7,018 nt of DNA. Origin: Candidatus Magasanikiibacteriota bacterium (GTDB lineage: Bacteria > Patescibacteriota > Patescibacteriia > Magasanikbacterales > UBA10003). Both the position numbers and the translations under genes were made by a program. Positions 1 to 6,868 of this stretch are shown here, piece by piece; position 1 is the stretch's first letter, and the number at the start of each line of letters is the position of its first letter. The notes under the pieces were generated by a model that saw only the letters and a list, made by a program, of their open reading frames with translations, did not search any database and was not told the origin of the DNA. The stretch lies in assembly GCA_026396495.1 (NCBI GenBank), contig JAPLWR010000017.1, positions 1 through 7,018 on the forward strand, written 5' to 3'.

Positions 1-218
1 AAAAATTTCAAGATTGGGATTTGTGGTTATCTCTTTTAGCTAAGGGAAAAGGTGGTGTTTGGGTACCGGAATTTTTGTTCAAAGCTATCACAAAACGCGG
101 AGGGTTGAGTTCTTGGTTACCTTCATGTATTTATAAAATTACTTGGTTACCCCTGCCTGCTTTAAAAAAATATCAATATTGGCAAAAAAAAATAAAAAAT
201 AAACATCATTTAGTTTAA
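1..218 (+). CDS. C-terminal fragment of a family 2 glycosyltransferase-like protein (partial)
   Basis: The frame is open from base 3 to the TAA at 216-218, giving 71 residues, and the true start lies outside the window. The fragment begins with KFQDWDLWLSLLAKGKGGV, followed by VPEFLFKA and later GGLSSWLPS. An acidic-aromatic DWDLWLRL-type segment followed by a VPEVLF-like segment is what I know from the end of the catalytic domain of family 2 (GT-A fold) glycosyltransferases, which add sugars to surface glycans or glycolipids. The tail is rich in Trp, Lys and Tyr and ends in a lysine-rich stretch, as in peripheral membrane enzymes. A start at the TTG at 21 is unlikely because the homologous-looking sequence continues upstream of it. 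The gene converges with fmt and their ends overlap by 9 bp. The family call is from a short fragment, so the exact sugar and acceptor cannot be given. Confidence 0.6.
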   Translation, partial: KFQDWDLWLSLLAKGKGGVWVPEFLFKAITKRGGLSSWLPSCIYKITWLPLPALKKYQYWQKKIKNKHHLV

Positions 219-230
219 GATGTTTATTTT
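196..230. terminator. Hairpin terminator inside the overlapping 3' ends of fmt and the convergent gene
   Basis: A perfect 12-bp inverted repeat (AAAATAAACATC at 196-207, its complement at 219-230) surrounds an 11-nt loop. On the minus strand the stem is followed by TTATTTTTTTTT (184-195), a good U-tract, so it should end the fmt operon. On the plus strand the U-rich side of the stem itself is the only U-tract, so termination of the convergent gene would be weaker. The stem is AT-rich with a short CATC/GATG core. Both stop codons (210-212 and 216-218) lie in the loop, so the stem and loop encode the last residues of both proteins. Confidence 0.7.
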
Positions 231-1145
231 ATAACCGTTGATAAATTCTCTGGCCTGTATAGCATTTTTATTCTCTAACTGGAGTTCTTGAACTTCCAGT
301 ATTTTTTTATCCCCGCAAACTAAACCTAAGTGATCTTTTTCTGTTTCAGTGAATGAACCAGGTGGTAAATTAGAGGAGTTGTCTGTTAATCGGGTTTTAA
401 GTAGTTTAATTTTTTGATTTTGACTATTTAATTGTGTTTCTAAAAAAACTCCAGGCCAAGGATAAAAAGCTCTCCACTGGTTGTAGGTTTGTTGAGCTGT
501 TTTTTCTAGATCTATTTTTCCGTCTTCTCTAGATAAAATTTTAGTGTAAGTTGCCGCACCATTATCCTGAGGTTGGGATTTTAATTCTTGATTCAAATAC
601 TGTTTTAAGCTAACTAAAAGCAAAGGGGTGGCTAAATCAGCTAACTTAGTTTCTAGAGTTAAATAGGTGTCATTATCATCAATTTTTAGGTCTTTTTGTG
701 CCAATAACGGCCCTGTATCCATTTTTTCGTCCATCTTCATAATAGTGACACCGGTTTTTTTATCGCCATTTAAAAGAGAAAACTGAATAGGGGAGGCACC
801 ACGGTATTTTGGTAATAATGAAGCATGAACATTAATCATGCCTTTTTTGGGCAATTCCAAAATATTTAAAGGAATAATTTTACCGTATTGAGCTACTACT
901 GCTACATCAAATTTTGAAAGATCAGTATCAAAGTTTTTTAAATTTTCTAGTTGTTCTATTTTTAAATTATTTTGCAAAGCTAGGTTTTTTACTGGTGGAG
1001 ATTGAAGCTCTTTTTTTTTTTTTTCTAATTGATCTGGTTGAGTAATGACCAACCCAACATTAAAATCAGGGTTGTTAATTAGCCCCTGTAAAATTTTAGT
1101 CGCAAAATTGTGAGTACCAAAAAAAACTATATTAAACTTAGACAT
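210..1145 (-). CDS. fmt: Methionyl-tRNA formyltransferase
   Basis: Cytosolic enzyme that transfers a formyl group from 10-formyltetrahydrofolate to Met-tRNAfMet for translation initiation. The product is 311 residues from the ATG at 1145, about the usual length (E. coli 315). The N-terminal Rossmann-like domain starts KFNIVFFGT. The catalytic trio is visible as N105 and H107 in INVHASLLP and D143 in MDTGPLL, matching N106/H108/D144 of E. coli. The SLLP folate-site motif and YRGASPIQ follow. The C-terminal tRNA-binding barrel carries ATYTKIL, KIDL and RAFYPWPG (about 225-232). I prefer this ATG to the in-frame TTG at 1160 because it fits family N-termini and lies one base after the def stop (TAG-T-ATG), which suggests translational coupling; the preceding AAAGAA is a weak ribosome site. 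Oddity: an A14 run encodes E41-K45 in the tRNA-contacting loop. Confidence 0.96.
   Translation of the reverse strand: MSKFNIVFFGTHNFATKILQGLINNPDFNVGLVITQPDQLEKKKKELQSPPVKNLALQNNLKIEQLENLKNFDTDLSKFDVAVVAQYGKIIPLNILELPKKGMINVHASLLPKYRGASPIQFSLLNGDKKTGVTIMKMDEKMDTGPLLAQKDLKIDDNDTYLTLETKLADLATPLLLVSLKQYLNQELKSQPQDNGAATYTKILSREDGKIDLEKTAQQTYNQWRAFYPWPGVFLETQLNSQNQKIKLLKTRLTDNSSNLPPGSFTETEKDHLGLVCGDKKILEVQELQLENKNAIQAREFINGYKINILN
1011..1024 (-). repeat. A14 homopolymer within fmt
   Basis: Fourteen T on the plus strand, hence fourteen A in the fmt message, encode GAA AAA AAA AAA AAA (residues E41 to K45). This is the longest homopolymer in the window and lies inside an intact reading frame. Runs of this length are known sites of polymerase slippage, during replication or transcription, and of sequencing error. 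Confidence 0.9.
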
Positions 1146-1146
1146 A

Positions 1147-1599
1147 CTATTCTTTATCAATAATCAGGATACCATCTAAATGATCTATTTCGTGTTGTAG
1201 AACCCTTGCAAAAAAATCCTCTGCCTCAAAAGTATTGGATTCACCTTTTTGATTTAAGGCTTTAACTGTAATTTTTTTATATCTAGCAACTTCTTTATTG
1301 ACGCCTGGAACAGAAAGACAGCCTTCTTCACTTACAACCTTACGCCAAGAATGTTTGATGATTTTAGGATTAATAATTACCCAGTCTTTATTATCAGGTG
1401 TAGCTTCTTTACCAATTGTAGCTAAACGAATATTTTTGCCGATTTGTGGGGCAGCTAAACCAATACCATCTGAAACATACATGGTCTCAATCATATTCTT
1501 AACCAGGCCGGATAATTTTGTAATTTCGGCTTTGGTAATATCTAGAGATTTTTCTCTAAGATTTTTGGCTGGAATTGTTACTATTTTTAGTAGACTCAT
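1147..1599 (-). CDS. def: Peptide deformylase
   Basis: Metalloenzyme that removes the formyl group from the N-terminal methionine of nascent proteins, acting near the ribosome exit tunnel. All three family motifs are present in the 150-residue product: GIGLAAPQ at 45-52, EGCLS at 92-96 and HEIDH at 136-140. C94, H136 and H140 are the expected metal ligands and E137 the catalytic base; Q52 is the usual oxyanion-site glutamine. The ATG at 1599 is chosen because AAGAGA (1607-1612) sits 7 nt upstream. The start lies inside the preceding gene (44-nt overlap in another frame), and the stop is one base from the fmt ATG, so translation of all three is probably linked. The protein ends about ten residues after HEIDH, so it lacks most of the C-terminal helix that E. 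coli Def uses to bind the ribosome. Pairing with fmt is a common gene order. Confidence 0.96.
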   Translation of the reverse strand: MSLLKIVTIPAKNLREKSLDITKAEITKLSGLVKNMIETMYVSDGIGLAAPQIGKNIRLATIGKEATPDNKDWVIINPKIIKHSWRKVVSEEGCLSVPGVNKEVARYKKITVKALNQKGESNTFEAEDFFARVLQHEIDHLDGILIIDKE

Positions 1600-1852
1600 A
1601 AATTTGTCTCTTGGGACCAGTTTTCCATAAAAATAATTTTCCCGGATTGGTTACTTCACTGTCTTGAATTTCGGCAAAAATTTTCTTGGCTTGAACTAAT
1701 CCAATTCTTTTAATCACCCCCAAATACATTCCAAATTTCTTTTTTTCACCAAAAGCCCTAGAAATAACATCCGCCCAATAATGAGCTTCAGAATGAATAT
1801 TTTTATTAGGTTGATTAATTTTTCGTCCAATGATTTTAAAAATCTCTTCCAT
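1556..1852 (-). CDS. Conserved-looking small protein of unknown function
   Basis: I do not recognise a named family. The product is 98 residues with no signal peptide or membrane segment, so it is probably cytosolic. Residues 1-67 look mostly helical (EEIFKIIGRKI, HYWADVISRAFGEKKKF, AKKIFAEIQ), with a hydrophobic GMYLGVIKRIG segment at about 41-51. GKLFLWK at about 71-77 looks like a conserved end of the fold. The last 20 or so residues are polar, rich in Asn, Ser and Lys, and probably disordered; part of this tail overlaps def. The start at ATG 1852 is supported by AAGGGTG (1860-1866) at 7-nt spacing. It stands 17 nt after the dioxygenase-like gene. The N-terminal pattern recalls small uncharacterised proteins of candidate-phylum bacteria, but this is memory of style, not a match. 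A role with Def or Fmt is suggested only by position. Confidence 0.75.
   Translation of the reverse strand: MEEIFKIIGRKINQPNKNIHSEAHYWADVISRAFGEKKKFGMYLGVIKRIGLVQAKKIFAEIQDSEVTNPGKLFLWKTGPKRQIYESTKNSNNSSQKS
1607..1612 (-). promoter_or_regulatory. Ribosome binding site of def
   Basis: AAGAGA on the minus strand lies 7 nt before the def ATG at 1599 and is embedded in the coding region of the preceding gene. It supports this start, and with it the 44-nt overlap between the two genes. Confidence 0.6.
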
Positions 1853-1859
1853 ATTTTTT

Positions 1860-1866
1860 CACCCTT
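1860..1866 (-). promoter_or_regulatory. Ribosome binding site of the 98-residue protein
   Basis: AAGGGTG on the minus strand, 7 nt before the ATG at 1852, is the best Shine-Dalgarno-like sequence in the window. It fills most of the 17-nt gap after the dioxygenase-like gene and argues that the small downstream frame is a real gene. Confidence 0.55.
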
Positions 1867-1869
1867 ACT

Positions 1870-2664
1870 CTAATCTAAAGCAAAATCAGCTGCTAAATAA
1901 CCCACACCAAAAGGGCTTTCATAAGAGTGGAGCTTAAGATTGTAATTCATGTTTCTTAAGACTCCCATCAAGACTAATAATGATCTTAGACCACATTCTC
2001 CAGCTTCTTGGCAGAATTTTTCATCCATATTAATTAGTCCAGAGATGTTACCATTTTTTAATGTTTCAATCAAGGTGTCATCAAATTTCTTGCCCATAAC
2101 TGAAAAACCCGCTGGGCTCTTATCAGATAAACGATGAGAAAGATCACCGGAGGCAATAACAGCCACCCGCTTACTAGAATCCATGATAATGTCCTTTAAA
2201 AAGTACCCGAAATCAAAATGTTTCTTAAAATCAAGTAAAGAATAGCCAATGGGAATTATTTTAATATTACTTAGATGCTGAGATAAGTAAAACAAAGGAA
2301 CCCCTGTTCCATAGTCTAAAGAAGGGTCGCTTTGTAAAATTAAAGGGATATGCTGATTTTTAGCTGCATTAGAGATATCAGCAATTAAATTTAGATCTGT
2401 ATTAAAAGTACCTCTAGTGGCTAGATCACCAAAATCTTTAAAATCAAAACTTAATTCTGGGTTAGCATTAATAGTGAAAGATTCTGGAAAAAGCTTACTG
2501 TGTGGCGTAATAAATAATAGTGTGTCTGGTTGAGAAATATAAAGAGTTTTTTCCATCTCTTCTAAGGCCTTCTTAGTAGCCTGTAATTTATCAATATTTT
2601 CTTTGCCAATATTAGGAATTAATAATGGGGGATGAGGAGTAAAAGCAGCAAATACTAAAGACAT
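1870..2664 (-). CDS. Class III extradiol dioxygenase (LigB/MEMO-like) family protein
   Basis: The 264-residue protein has the LigB-type fold signature. TPHPPLL places H11 near the N-terminus, TPHS places H55, SGDLSHR places H177, and AGECG places E223 beside C224. In class III extradiol dioxygenases two His and one Glu bind Fe(II) and another His is catalytic; H11, H55 and E223 with H177 fit that pattern. In the related MEMO proteins a Cys of a CG motif takes the acidic ligand's place. Because E223 and C224 are adjacent here, the motif does not decide between the branches. LDYGTGVPL at 116-124 is the family's substrate-pocket segment. There is no fused AMMECR1 domain, and no such gene or radical SAM partner within the window. 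No ring-cleavage pathway is visible nearby, so the substrate is unknown. The gene starts 4 nt after the upstream stop with no clear Shine-Dalgarno, suggesting coupling. Cytosolic, no signal peptide. Confidence 0.85.
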   Translation of the reverse strand: MSLVFAAFTPHPPLLIPNIGKENIDKLQATKKALEEMEKTLYISQPDTLLFITPHSKLFPESFTINANPELSFDFKDFGDLATRGTFNTDLNLIADISNAAKNQHIPLILQSDPSLDYGTGVPLFYLSQHLSNIKIIPIGYSLLDFKKHFDFGYFLKDIIMDSSKRVAVIASGDLSHRLSDKSPAGFSVMGKKFDDTLIETLKNGNISGLINMDEKFCQEAGECGLRSLLVLMGVLRNMNYNLKLHSYESPFGVGYLAADFALD

Positions 2665-2668
2665 ATTT

Positions 2669-4096
2669 TTAATTAGAAGCTTGAGTTAAGGTGGTGGCTT
2701 CAGAGGTGAAACTTATAGGTTCACCTATTGGATGAGCCGCCATAGTTTTTTCATTAATAATGATAATATTTTGCCCCGCACCACCCAAAGTATTAAAGGT
2801 TAGCTCGTCTTTTATGGGTCTTCTGCTACCATTAGACACAATATAAACATCTGCTGAGTCGGCTGTTTTTATCCAAGTGCCATCATTAAAAAGCAAAGGG
2901 TCTCCATCTTTATATTTTTTCAAAGCCAAGGCTGTAGTATTGCGTATTTTTTTACTAGGAAAATTAATTTTAATTAATTCTTTATCGTAAATAGCATGTT
3001 TTATACCATCTTCTACTAAATAGTAGGTCTTGTTTTTTGTATCTAACATCAAGGCTCCTAAAGGATAAACTGCTTTAGTAGAAACAGGATCACTTTCTGT
3101 GTAAGCTGCCAAATCTTCTTCTGTACCAGTGACAACTTCATCTGTATCAAAGCCATAATACCTAAAAGATGCTTTATCTACTAATCTCTTTTTATCATTA
3201 ACCAAAAGATAGGTATGAGTTTTATCAGTTTTAACTAAACTGTAGTTTAAAAATTTAAGTTCCGCTCCTATTTTGTAAGAATCCAAATCTTTTTGATTAA
3301 CGAGTGTAACACTTTTTAAACTGAATCTTGATAAAAAGACCACTTTGTTTTTAAAAGGAAACAAAATCCCGTTTTGAATCAAATAAATTTGGTCAGTGTC
3401 ACGCACCTGAACTAAAAGTCCATCGGGTAATTTTTGAGAAAACCAACGATTCCAAATACGCCAAAAATTATAATTACCACGGAAATGAGGTGTATAAGTG
3501 TACAATCCGGCAGTAGCTAAATTGACTGGAATAACTGGAATCGAATCAATGTTATAGATAATTCCTACTTTTTTTAACCAATTTTGATTAGCAGCATCTA
3601 GATAATAACGTAAAGCTCCAGCTGCCCCGTCAACTTGCTTTGCAAAGCCTTTATATTTTAAAGCTAGGGGATCTAGCGGACCGCAAGAGTCACATCGCGC
3701 GTATCCAGCGGCCCAATCTAAATTATATTGAGTAGGAGAAGGGTTTTCTACTAAACTTTGTTCTTTTTGTAATAAAACTAATAAGACCTTAGGGCTAATT
3801 TTATAATCTTGAGAAGCTTTGTAAATAATTTCCGCGGCTTTTTTATTCATTCCCGTCAAGGGATCTATAATTTCATATTGGGATAAGGAACCGGGTTTAT
3901 TTTTAAGAAAAAGGTCCACTTCTTCTAAAGTCATGCAATTATAATCAACCATTTCTTTGTCCGAAATAATATGATTGGGATTAAAAAGCGGGTCTACTGG
4001 ACCATCTACTGCGGCAATTTGCGCCAAAATTGGAGTGGGTAGCACAAAGATTGATAATAAGCAGAGCAAAATTGTATTTTTGATAAATTTAAACAT
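2669..4096 (-). CDS. Secreted lysozyme-like protein with four C-terminal repeats
   Basis: From the ATG at 4096 the product has 475 residues. Residues 1-25 form a signal peptide (FKFIKN, then a hydrophobic core and PILA before Q26), so it is exported. Residues about 84-220 resemble a lysozyme/lytic-transglycosylase-like domain: SPKVLLVLLQKEQSL with E112 as the likely catalytic acid, LDWAAGYARCDSCG, a GFAKQV-AAGALRYY helix, and AGLYTYTPH followed by NFWRIWNRWF. C135 and C138 could form a disulfide. Residues about 226-465 hold four divergent repeats of 50-65 residues, each with a (T/Q)-(H/I/Y)-YL(I/V)-x-(N/D)-G-like core and a later aromatic or hydrophobic strand (starts near 228, 287, 349 and 408). 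They are probably beta-rich and may bind wall or surface polymers. I reject the in-frame TTG at 4123 because it lies upstream of the -10 box. First gene of the probable five-gene operon. The peptidoglycan-cleaving role is inferred. Confidence 0.8.
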   Translation of the reverse strand: MFKFIKNTILLCLLSIFVLPTPILAQIAAVDGPVDPLFNPNHIISDKEMVDYNCMTLEEVDLFLKNKPGSLSQYEIIDPLTGMNKKAAEIIYKASQDYKISPKVLLVLLQKEQSLVENPSPTQYNLDWAAGYARCDSCGPLDPLALKYKGFAKQVDGAAGALRYYLDAANQNWLKKVGIIYNIDSIPVIPVNLATAGLYTYTPHFRGNYNFWRIWNRWFSQKLPDGLLVQVRDTDQIYLIQNGILFPFKNKVVFLSRFSLKSVTLVNQKDLDSYKIGAELKFLNYSLVKTDKTHTYLLVNDKKRLVDKASFRYYGFDTDEVVTGTEEDLAAYTESDPVSTKAVYPLGALMLDTKNKTYYLVEDGIKHAIYDKELIKINFPSKKIRNTTALALKKYKDGDPLLFNDGTWIKTADSADVYIVSNGSRRPIKDELTFNTLGGAGQNIIIINEKTMAAHPIGEPISFTSEATTLTQASN

Positions 4097-4111
4097 AAAT
4101 TGATTGTCTAC

Positions 4112-4140
4112 ATTATAACACAAACTCAGCCCTAATTAAA
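4112..4140 (-). promoter_or_regulatory. Extended -10 promoter of the lysozyme-like operon
   Basis: TATAAT (4112-4117) is preceded by TGT, giving a full extended -10 element. TTTAAT (4135-4140) lies 17 bp upstream and matches TTGACA at three positions, which an extended -10 can compensate. Transcription would start near 4105, leaving about 9 nt before the ATG at 4096, too short for a Shine-Dalgarno. This layout decides the start codon of the gene and marks the head of the unit running to fmt. Confidence 0.65.
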
Positions 4141-4187
4141 AGGAGAAATGTGCAATCGATTGCTTAAAAAGCAAGGTTCAAATTAGG
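4131..4187. repeat. Nested inverted repeats between clpB and the lysozyme-like gene
   Basis: Three symmetrical elements crowd this short spacer. CCTAATT (4131-4137) is repeated inverted at 4181-4187, spanning the clpB stop. TTGCTT/AAGCAA (4160-4165 and 4169-4174) forms a 6-bp hairpin with a 3-nt loop just past clpB. GCAATCGATTGC (4152-4163) is a perfect 12-bp palindrome sharing bases with that hairpin, so the two structures exclude each other. The hairpin could be a weak terminator for clpB, since only a broken T-rich stretch follows on the minus strand. The palindrome lies about 11 bp upstream of the -35 of the next promoter and could be an operator. Both roles are inference. Confidence 0.45.
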
Positions 4188-6813
4188 CAAAAGTGATCTT
4201 GCCTTTACTAATATCAATTTTAACTAAAGAGCCTGCTTTAATCTGGCCTTCAATAATAGATAAAGCAAGAGGATCCAAAAGCTCTGATTGAATAACCCTC
4301 TTAAGTGGTCTGGCGCCAAAAATAGGATTATAGCCTTTTTCTGCTAGGTACTTCTTGGTCTTATCGCTTATTTTTATTTTAATTTTCTTGTCTTCTAATC
4401 TGGCAATGACTTTAGCTAATTGTAAATCAACTATTTGTTCTATTTCTTTTTCTTTAAGAGAGCGGAAAGTGATAATTTCATCAACTCTATTTAAGAATTC
4501 TGGTTTAAAATGATCGTGTAAAACTTCCATTATCTTGTCTTTGATTATTTTATCCGGGTCCACTTTTTTGCCGTCATCGTTAGTAAAACCAAAATCTCCC
4601 TTTTCTGTGGCTTCTAAAATTAATTCACTACCCAAATTAGAAGTCATAATGATGATGGTATTTTTAAAATTAACGTGACGACCCTTAGCGTCTGTTAATC
4701 TACCATCTTCTAAAATTTGTAACAGCATATTAAAGACATCAGGATGAGCTTTTTCAATCTCATCAAACAAAATAACACTATAAGGTTTACGACGTACTAT
4801 TTCTGTAAGTTGTCCACCTTCTTCATAACCAACATAACCAGGAGGGGAGCCAATCATTTTGGAAATGCTATGTTTTTCTAAATACTCAGACATGTCTAAT
4901 CTGATAAGAGAATTTTCAGTATTAAACATAAACTCGGCCAAGGCTTTGGCTAACTCTGTTTTTCCAACTCCGGTTGGGCCTAAGAAAATAAAAGATCCAA
5001 TAGGACGATTTTCTTCACTAATACCAGCGCGGTTGCGTCTAACAGCATTAGATACGGCTTTTATTGCTTCAGATTGACCCACTACACGTTTTTGTAGCTC
5101 TTCTTCCATCTTGGCTAGTTTGGCTAATTCTTTTTGTAACATCTTAGAAACTGGCACACCTGTCCACCTAGCCACAATAGCCGCAATGTCTTCCTCAGAA
5201 ACTTCTTCTTTTAAAATACGATGAGTTTTTTGAGTTTCTACTAATTTCTTTTCTTGGTTTTTTATTTCTTTTTCCGTTGCAGGAACTGTGCCGTAACGAA
5301 TTTCCGCCACTTTTTGTAGTTCTGATTTACGTTCGGCAATTTCTGCTTCTTGTTTTAAATATTCTAATTTCTTTTTCAATTCTCTAATTTTGGTAATAAT
5401 TTCTTTTTCATTTTTCCAATGTAACTCTAATTCTGAGGATTGTTCTTTTAAATCACCCAGAGTTTTTTCTATTTTCTTTACTTTTTCCTTGCTGTCCTTA
5501 TCCGATTCTTTAGAAAGAGCCGCTTTTTCAATCTCCAATTTCATTATTTCGCGCTTCATTTTATCCAAATCTATTGGCATGGAATCTATTTCCATACGCA
5601 TAGAAGAAGCTGCTTCATCAATCAAATCTATGGCTTTATCGGGTAGAAATCTATCAGTAATGTAACGCACAGATAATTCTACGGCTGCCACAATAGCCGC
5701 GTCAGTAATACGCACGCCATGATGAACTTCATACTTTTCTTTGATACCACGGAGAATAGCGATAGCGTCAGCGGTAGAGGGTTCATTAACCATGACTGGT
5801 TGGAACCGTCTTTCTAAAGCTGCGTCTTTTTCAATATATTTTTGATATTCTTTTAAAGTGGTAGCACCAATAGCATGGAGTTCTCCTCTCGCTAGGGCTG
5901 GTTTTAACATATTGGAGGCATCAATAGCACCTTCAGACCCACCAGCTCCAACAATGGTGTGGAGTTCGTCAATAAACAAAATAATTTTTCCAGCAGCGGC
6001 AGTTATCTCTTTTAACACGGCTTTAAGTCGTTCTTCAAATTCACCACGAAACTTAGTCCCTGCAACCAAAGAACCAATGTCTAAGGCTATCAATTCTTTA
6101 TCTTTAAGAGTTTCAGGAATGTCCCCTGAAACAATGCGCTGGGCCAAACCTTCGGCAATAGCAGTTTTGCCAGTGCCAGGTTCACCAATAAGTACTGGGT
6201 TATTTTTAGTACGACGAGATAAGACTTGCATAACTCGACGAATTTCTTCATCACGTCCGATAACTGGGTCTAATTTTTTTTGTCTAGCTAATTGAGTTAG
6301 ATTTTTGCCATATTTTTCTAAGACATTGTATTTAGCTTCTGGTTCTGGAGAATCGACTTTTTGAGTACCTCTGACACTGGCCAAAACTTTTAAAACCTGA
6401 TCATAATCAATCCCTAAATTATTAAGCAGTTTTTTGGTGGGGGAGTTAATTTCTAAAATAGCTAAAAGTAAGTGTTCTGTAGAGACGTAATCGTCCTTTA
6501 ATTTTTGAGCTTGTTTACCAGATTCATTTAGGACGTTCATCATGTCTTGATTAATCAAAATTTGTCCCAAACCACCTTGTTGAGGAGGCTGACCTTTGGG
6601 GATTCTATTTAATTCCTGATCTATCTGTTGCTTTAAAATTCCGACATTAAGTCCAATTTTTTTAAATACCAAAACTGGCACTCCTTCTTCTTGTTCAGTT
6701 AGGGAGGCTAATAAATGGATAGGGTCTAAATTAGGGTTGTTGTATTCTTGAGAAATTTGTTGCGCGCGAGCCAAGGCTTCTTGAGATTTAACTGTAAAAT
6801 TTTGTGGGTTCAT
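4183..6813 (-). CDS. clpB: ATP-dependent chaperone ClpB (Hsp100 disaggregase)
   Basis: Cytosolic hexameric AAA+ machine that pulls polypeptides out of aggregates, normally with DnaK. The product is 876 residues from the ATG at 6813 (E. coli 857). The N-domain covers about 1-145. NBD1 has Walker A GEPGTGKT (210-217), Walker B with D282/E283, a pore loop KFRGEFEE with F255 where Tyr is usual, and Arg fingers R335/R336. The coiled-coil middle domain, rich in Lys and Glu, spans about 405-530 and separates ClpB from ClpA and ClpX. NBD2 has Walker A GPTGVGKT (612-619), Walker B D684/E685, pore loop GYVGYEEGG (Y660), R776 and the sensor-2 motif GARPLKR (833-839). There is no ClpP-binding loop of the IGF/L type that I can see, which agrees with a disaggregase. 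The in-frame GTG at 6843 lies inside the CIRCE operator and is rejected. The ATG has no clear Shine-Dalgarno. Expression is predicted to be heat-induced through HrcA. Confidence 0.98.
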   Translation of the reverse strand: MNPQNFTVKSQEALARAQQISQEYNNPNLDPIHLLASLTEQEEGVPVLVFKKIGLNVGILKQQIDQELNRIPKGQPPQQGGLGQILINQDMMNVLNESGKQAQKLKDDYVSTEHLLLAILEINSPTKKLLNNLGIDYDQVLKVLASVRGTQKVDSPEPEAKYNVLEKYGKNLTQLARQKKLDPVIGRDEEIRRVMQVLSRRTKNNPVLIGEPGTGKTAIAEGLAQRIVSGDIPETLKDKELIALDIGSLVAGTKFRGEFEERLKAVLKEITAAAGKIILFIDELHTIVGAGGSEGAIDASNMLKPALARGELHAIGATTLKEYQKYIEKDAALERRFQPVMVNEPSTADAIAILRGIKEKYEVHHGVRITDAAIVAAVELSVRYITDRFLPDKAIDLIDEAASSMRMEIDSMPIDLDKMKREIMKLEIEKAALSKESDKDSKEKVKKIEKTLGDLKEQSSELELHWKNEKEIITKIRELKKKLEYLKQEAEIAERKSELQKVAEIRYGTVPATEKEIKNQEKKLVETQKTHRILKEEVSEEDIAAIVARWTGVPVSKMLQKELAKLAKMEEELQKRVVGQSEAIKAVSNAVRRNRAGISEENRPIGSFIFLGPTGVGKTELAKALAEFMFNTENSLIRLDMSEYLEKHSISKMIGSPPGYVGYEEGGQLTEIVRRKPYSVILFDEIEKAHPDVFNMLLQILEDGRLTDAKGRHVNFKNTIIIMTSNLGSELILEATEKGDFGFTNDDGKKVDPDKIIKDKIMEVLHDHFKPEFLNRVDEIITFRSLKEKEIEQIVDLQLAKVIARLEDKKIKIKISDKTKKYLAEKGYNPIFGARPLKRVIQSELLDPLALSIIEGQIKAGSLVKIDISKGKITFA

Positions 6814-6836
6814 AAAATATTTTAGTTTGAAATTGT

Positions 6837-6863
6837 TTAGCACTCACTAAGGTAGAGTGCTAA
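6837..6863 (-). promoter_or_regulatory. CIRCE operator (HrcA binding site) of clpB
   Basis: TTAGCACTC (6837-6845), nine bases, then GAGTGCTAA (6855-6863) is an exact match to the CIRCE consensus TTAGCACTC-N9-GAGTGCTAA. HrcA is the known repressor of this element, released when GroEL is titrated by unfolded proteins. The predicted clpB transcription start (about 6862) lies inside the operator, so bound HrcA would block initiation. The hrcA gene itself is not in the window. Confidence 0.96.
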
Positions 6864-6868
6864 TAAGT

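Noticed and set aside
1298..1630. Plus-strand open frame of 110 codons opposite def and the 98-residue gene
   Set aside because: It is antisense to def, whose motifs are complete, and its product shows no recognisable domain and no ribosome site.
1949..2137. Plus-strand open frame of 62 codons opposite the dioxygenase-like gene
   Set aside because: It is antisense to the H177 and E223 region of a well-supported gene, with no features of its own.
2961..2981. Repeated TTAATT motifs
   Set aside because: They lie in coding sequence for Lys, Ile and Asn in the secreted protein and reflect AT-rich codons, with no longer repeat structure.
4859..5077. Plus-strand open frame of 72 codons opposite clpB NBD2
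   Set aside because: It is antisense to the Walker A and pore-loop region of NBD2, with no ribosome site or domain.
5390..6295. Plus-strand open frames (5390-5665 and 5858-6295) opposite clpB
   Set aside because: They mirror the conserved ClpB coding sequence, and their products are Ser/Ile/Phe-rich antisense translations without family features.
210..6813. Recoding of TGA as glycine or tryptophan, as in some candidate phyla
   Set aside because: No TGA stops are used here, but ClpB, Def and Fmt are full length without internal TGA and conserved glycines are coded normally, so the standard code is enough.
6814..6843. Upstream GTG start (6843) extending ClpB by ten residues
   Set aside because: The GTG lies within the CIRCE operator, and the ATG at 6813 gives the normal ClpB N-terminus.
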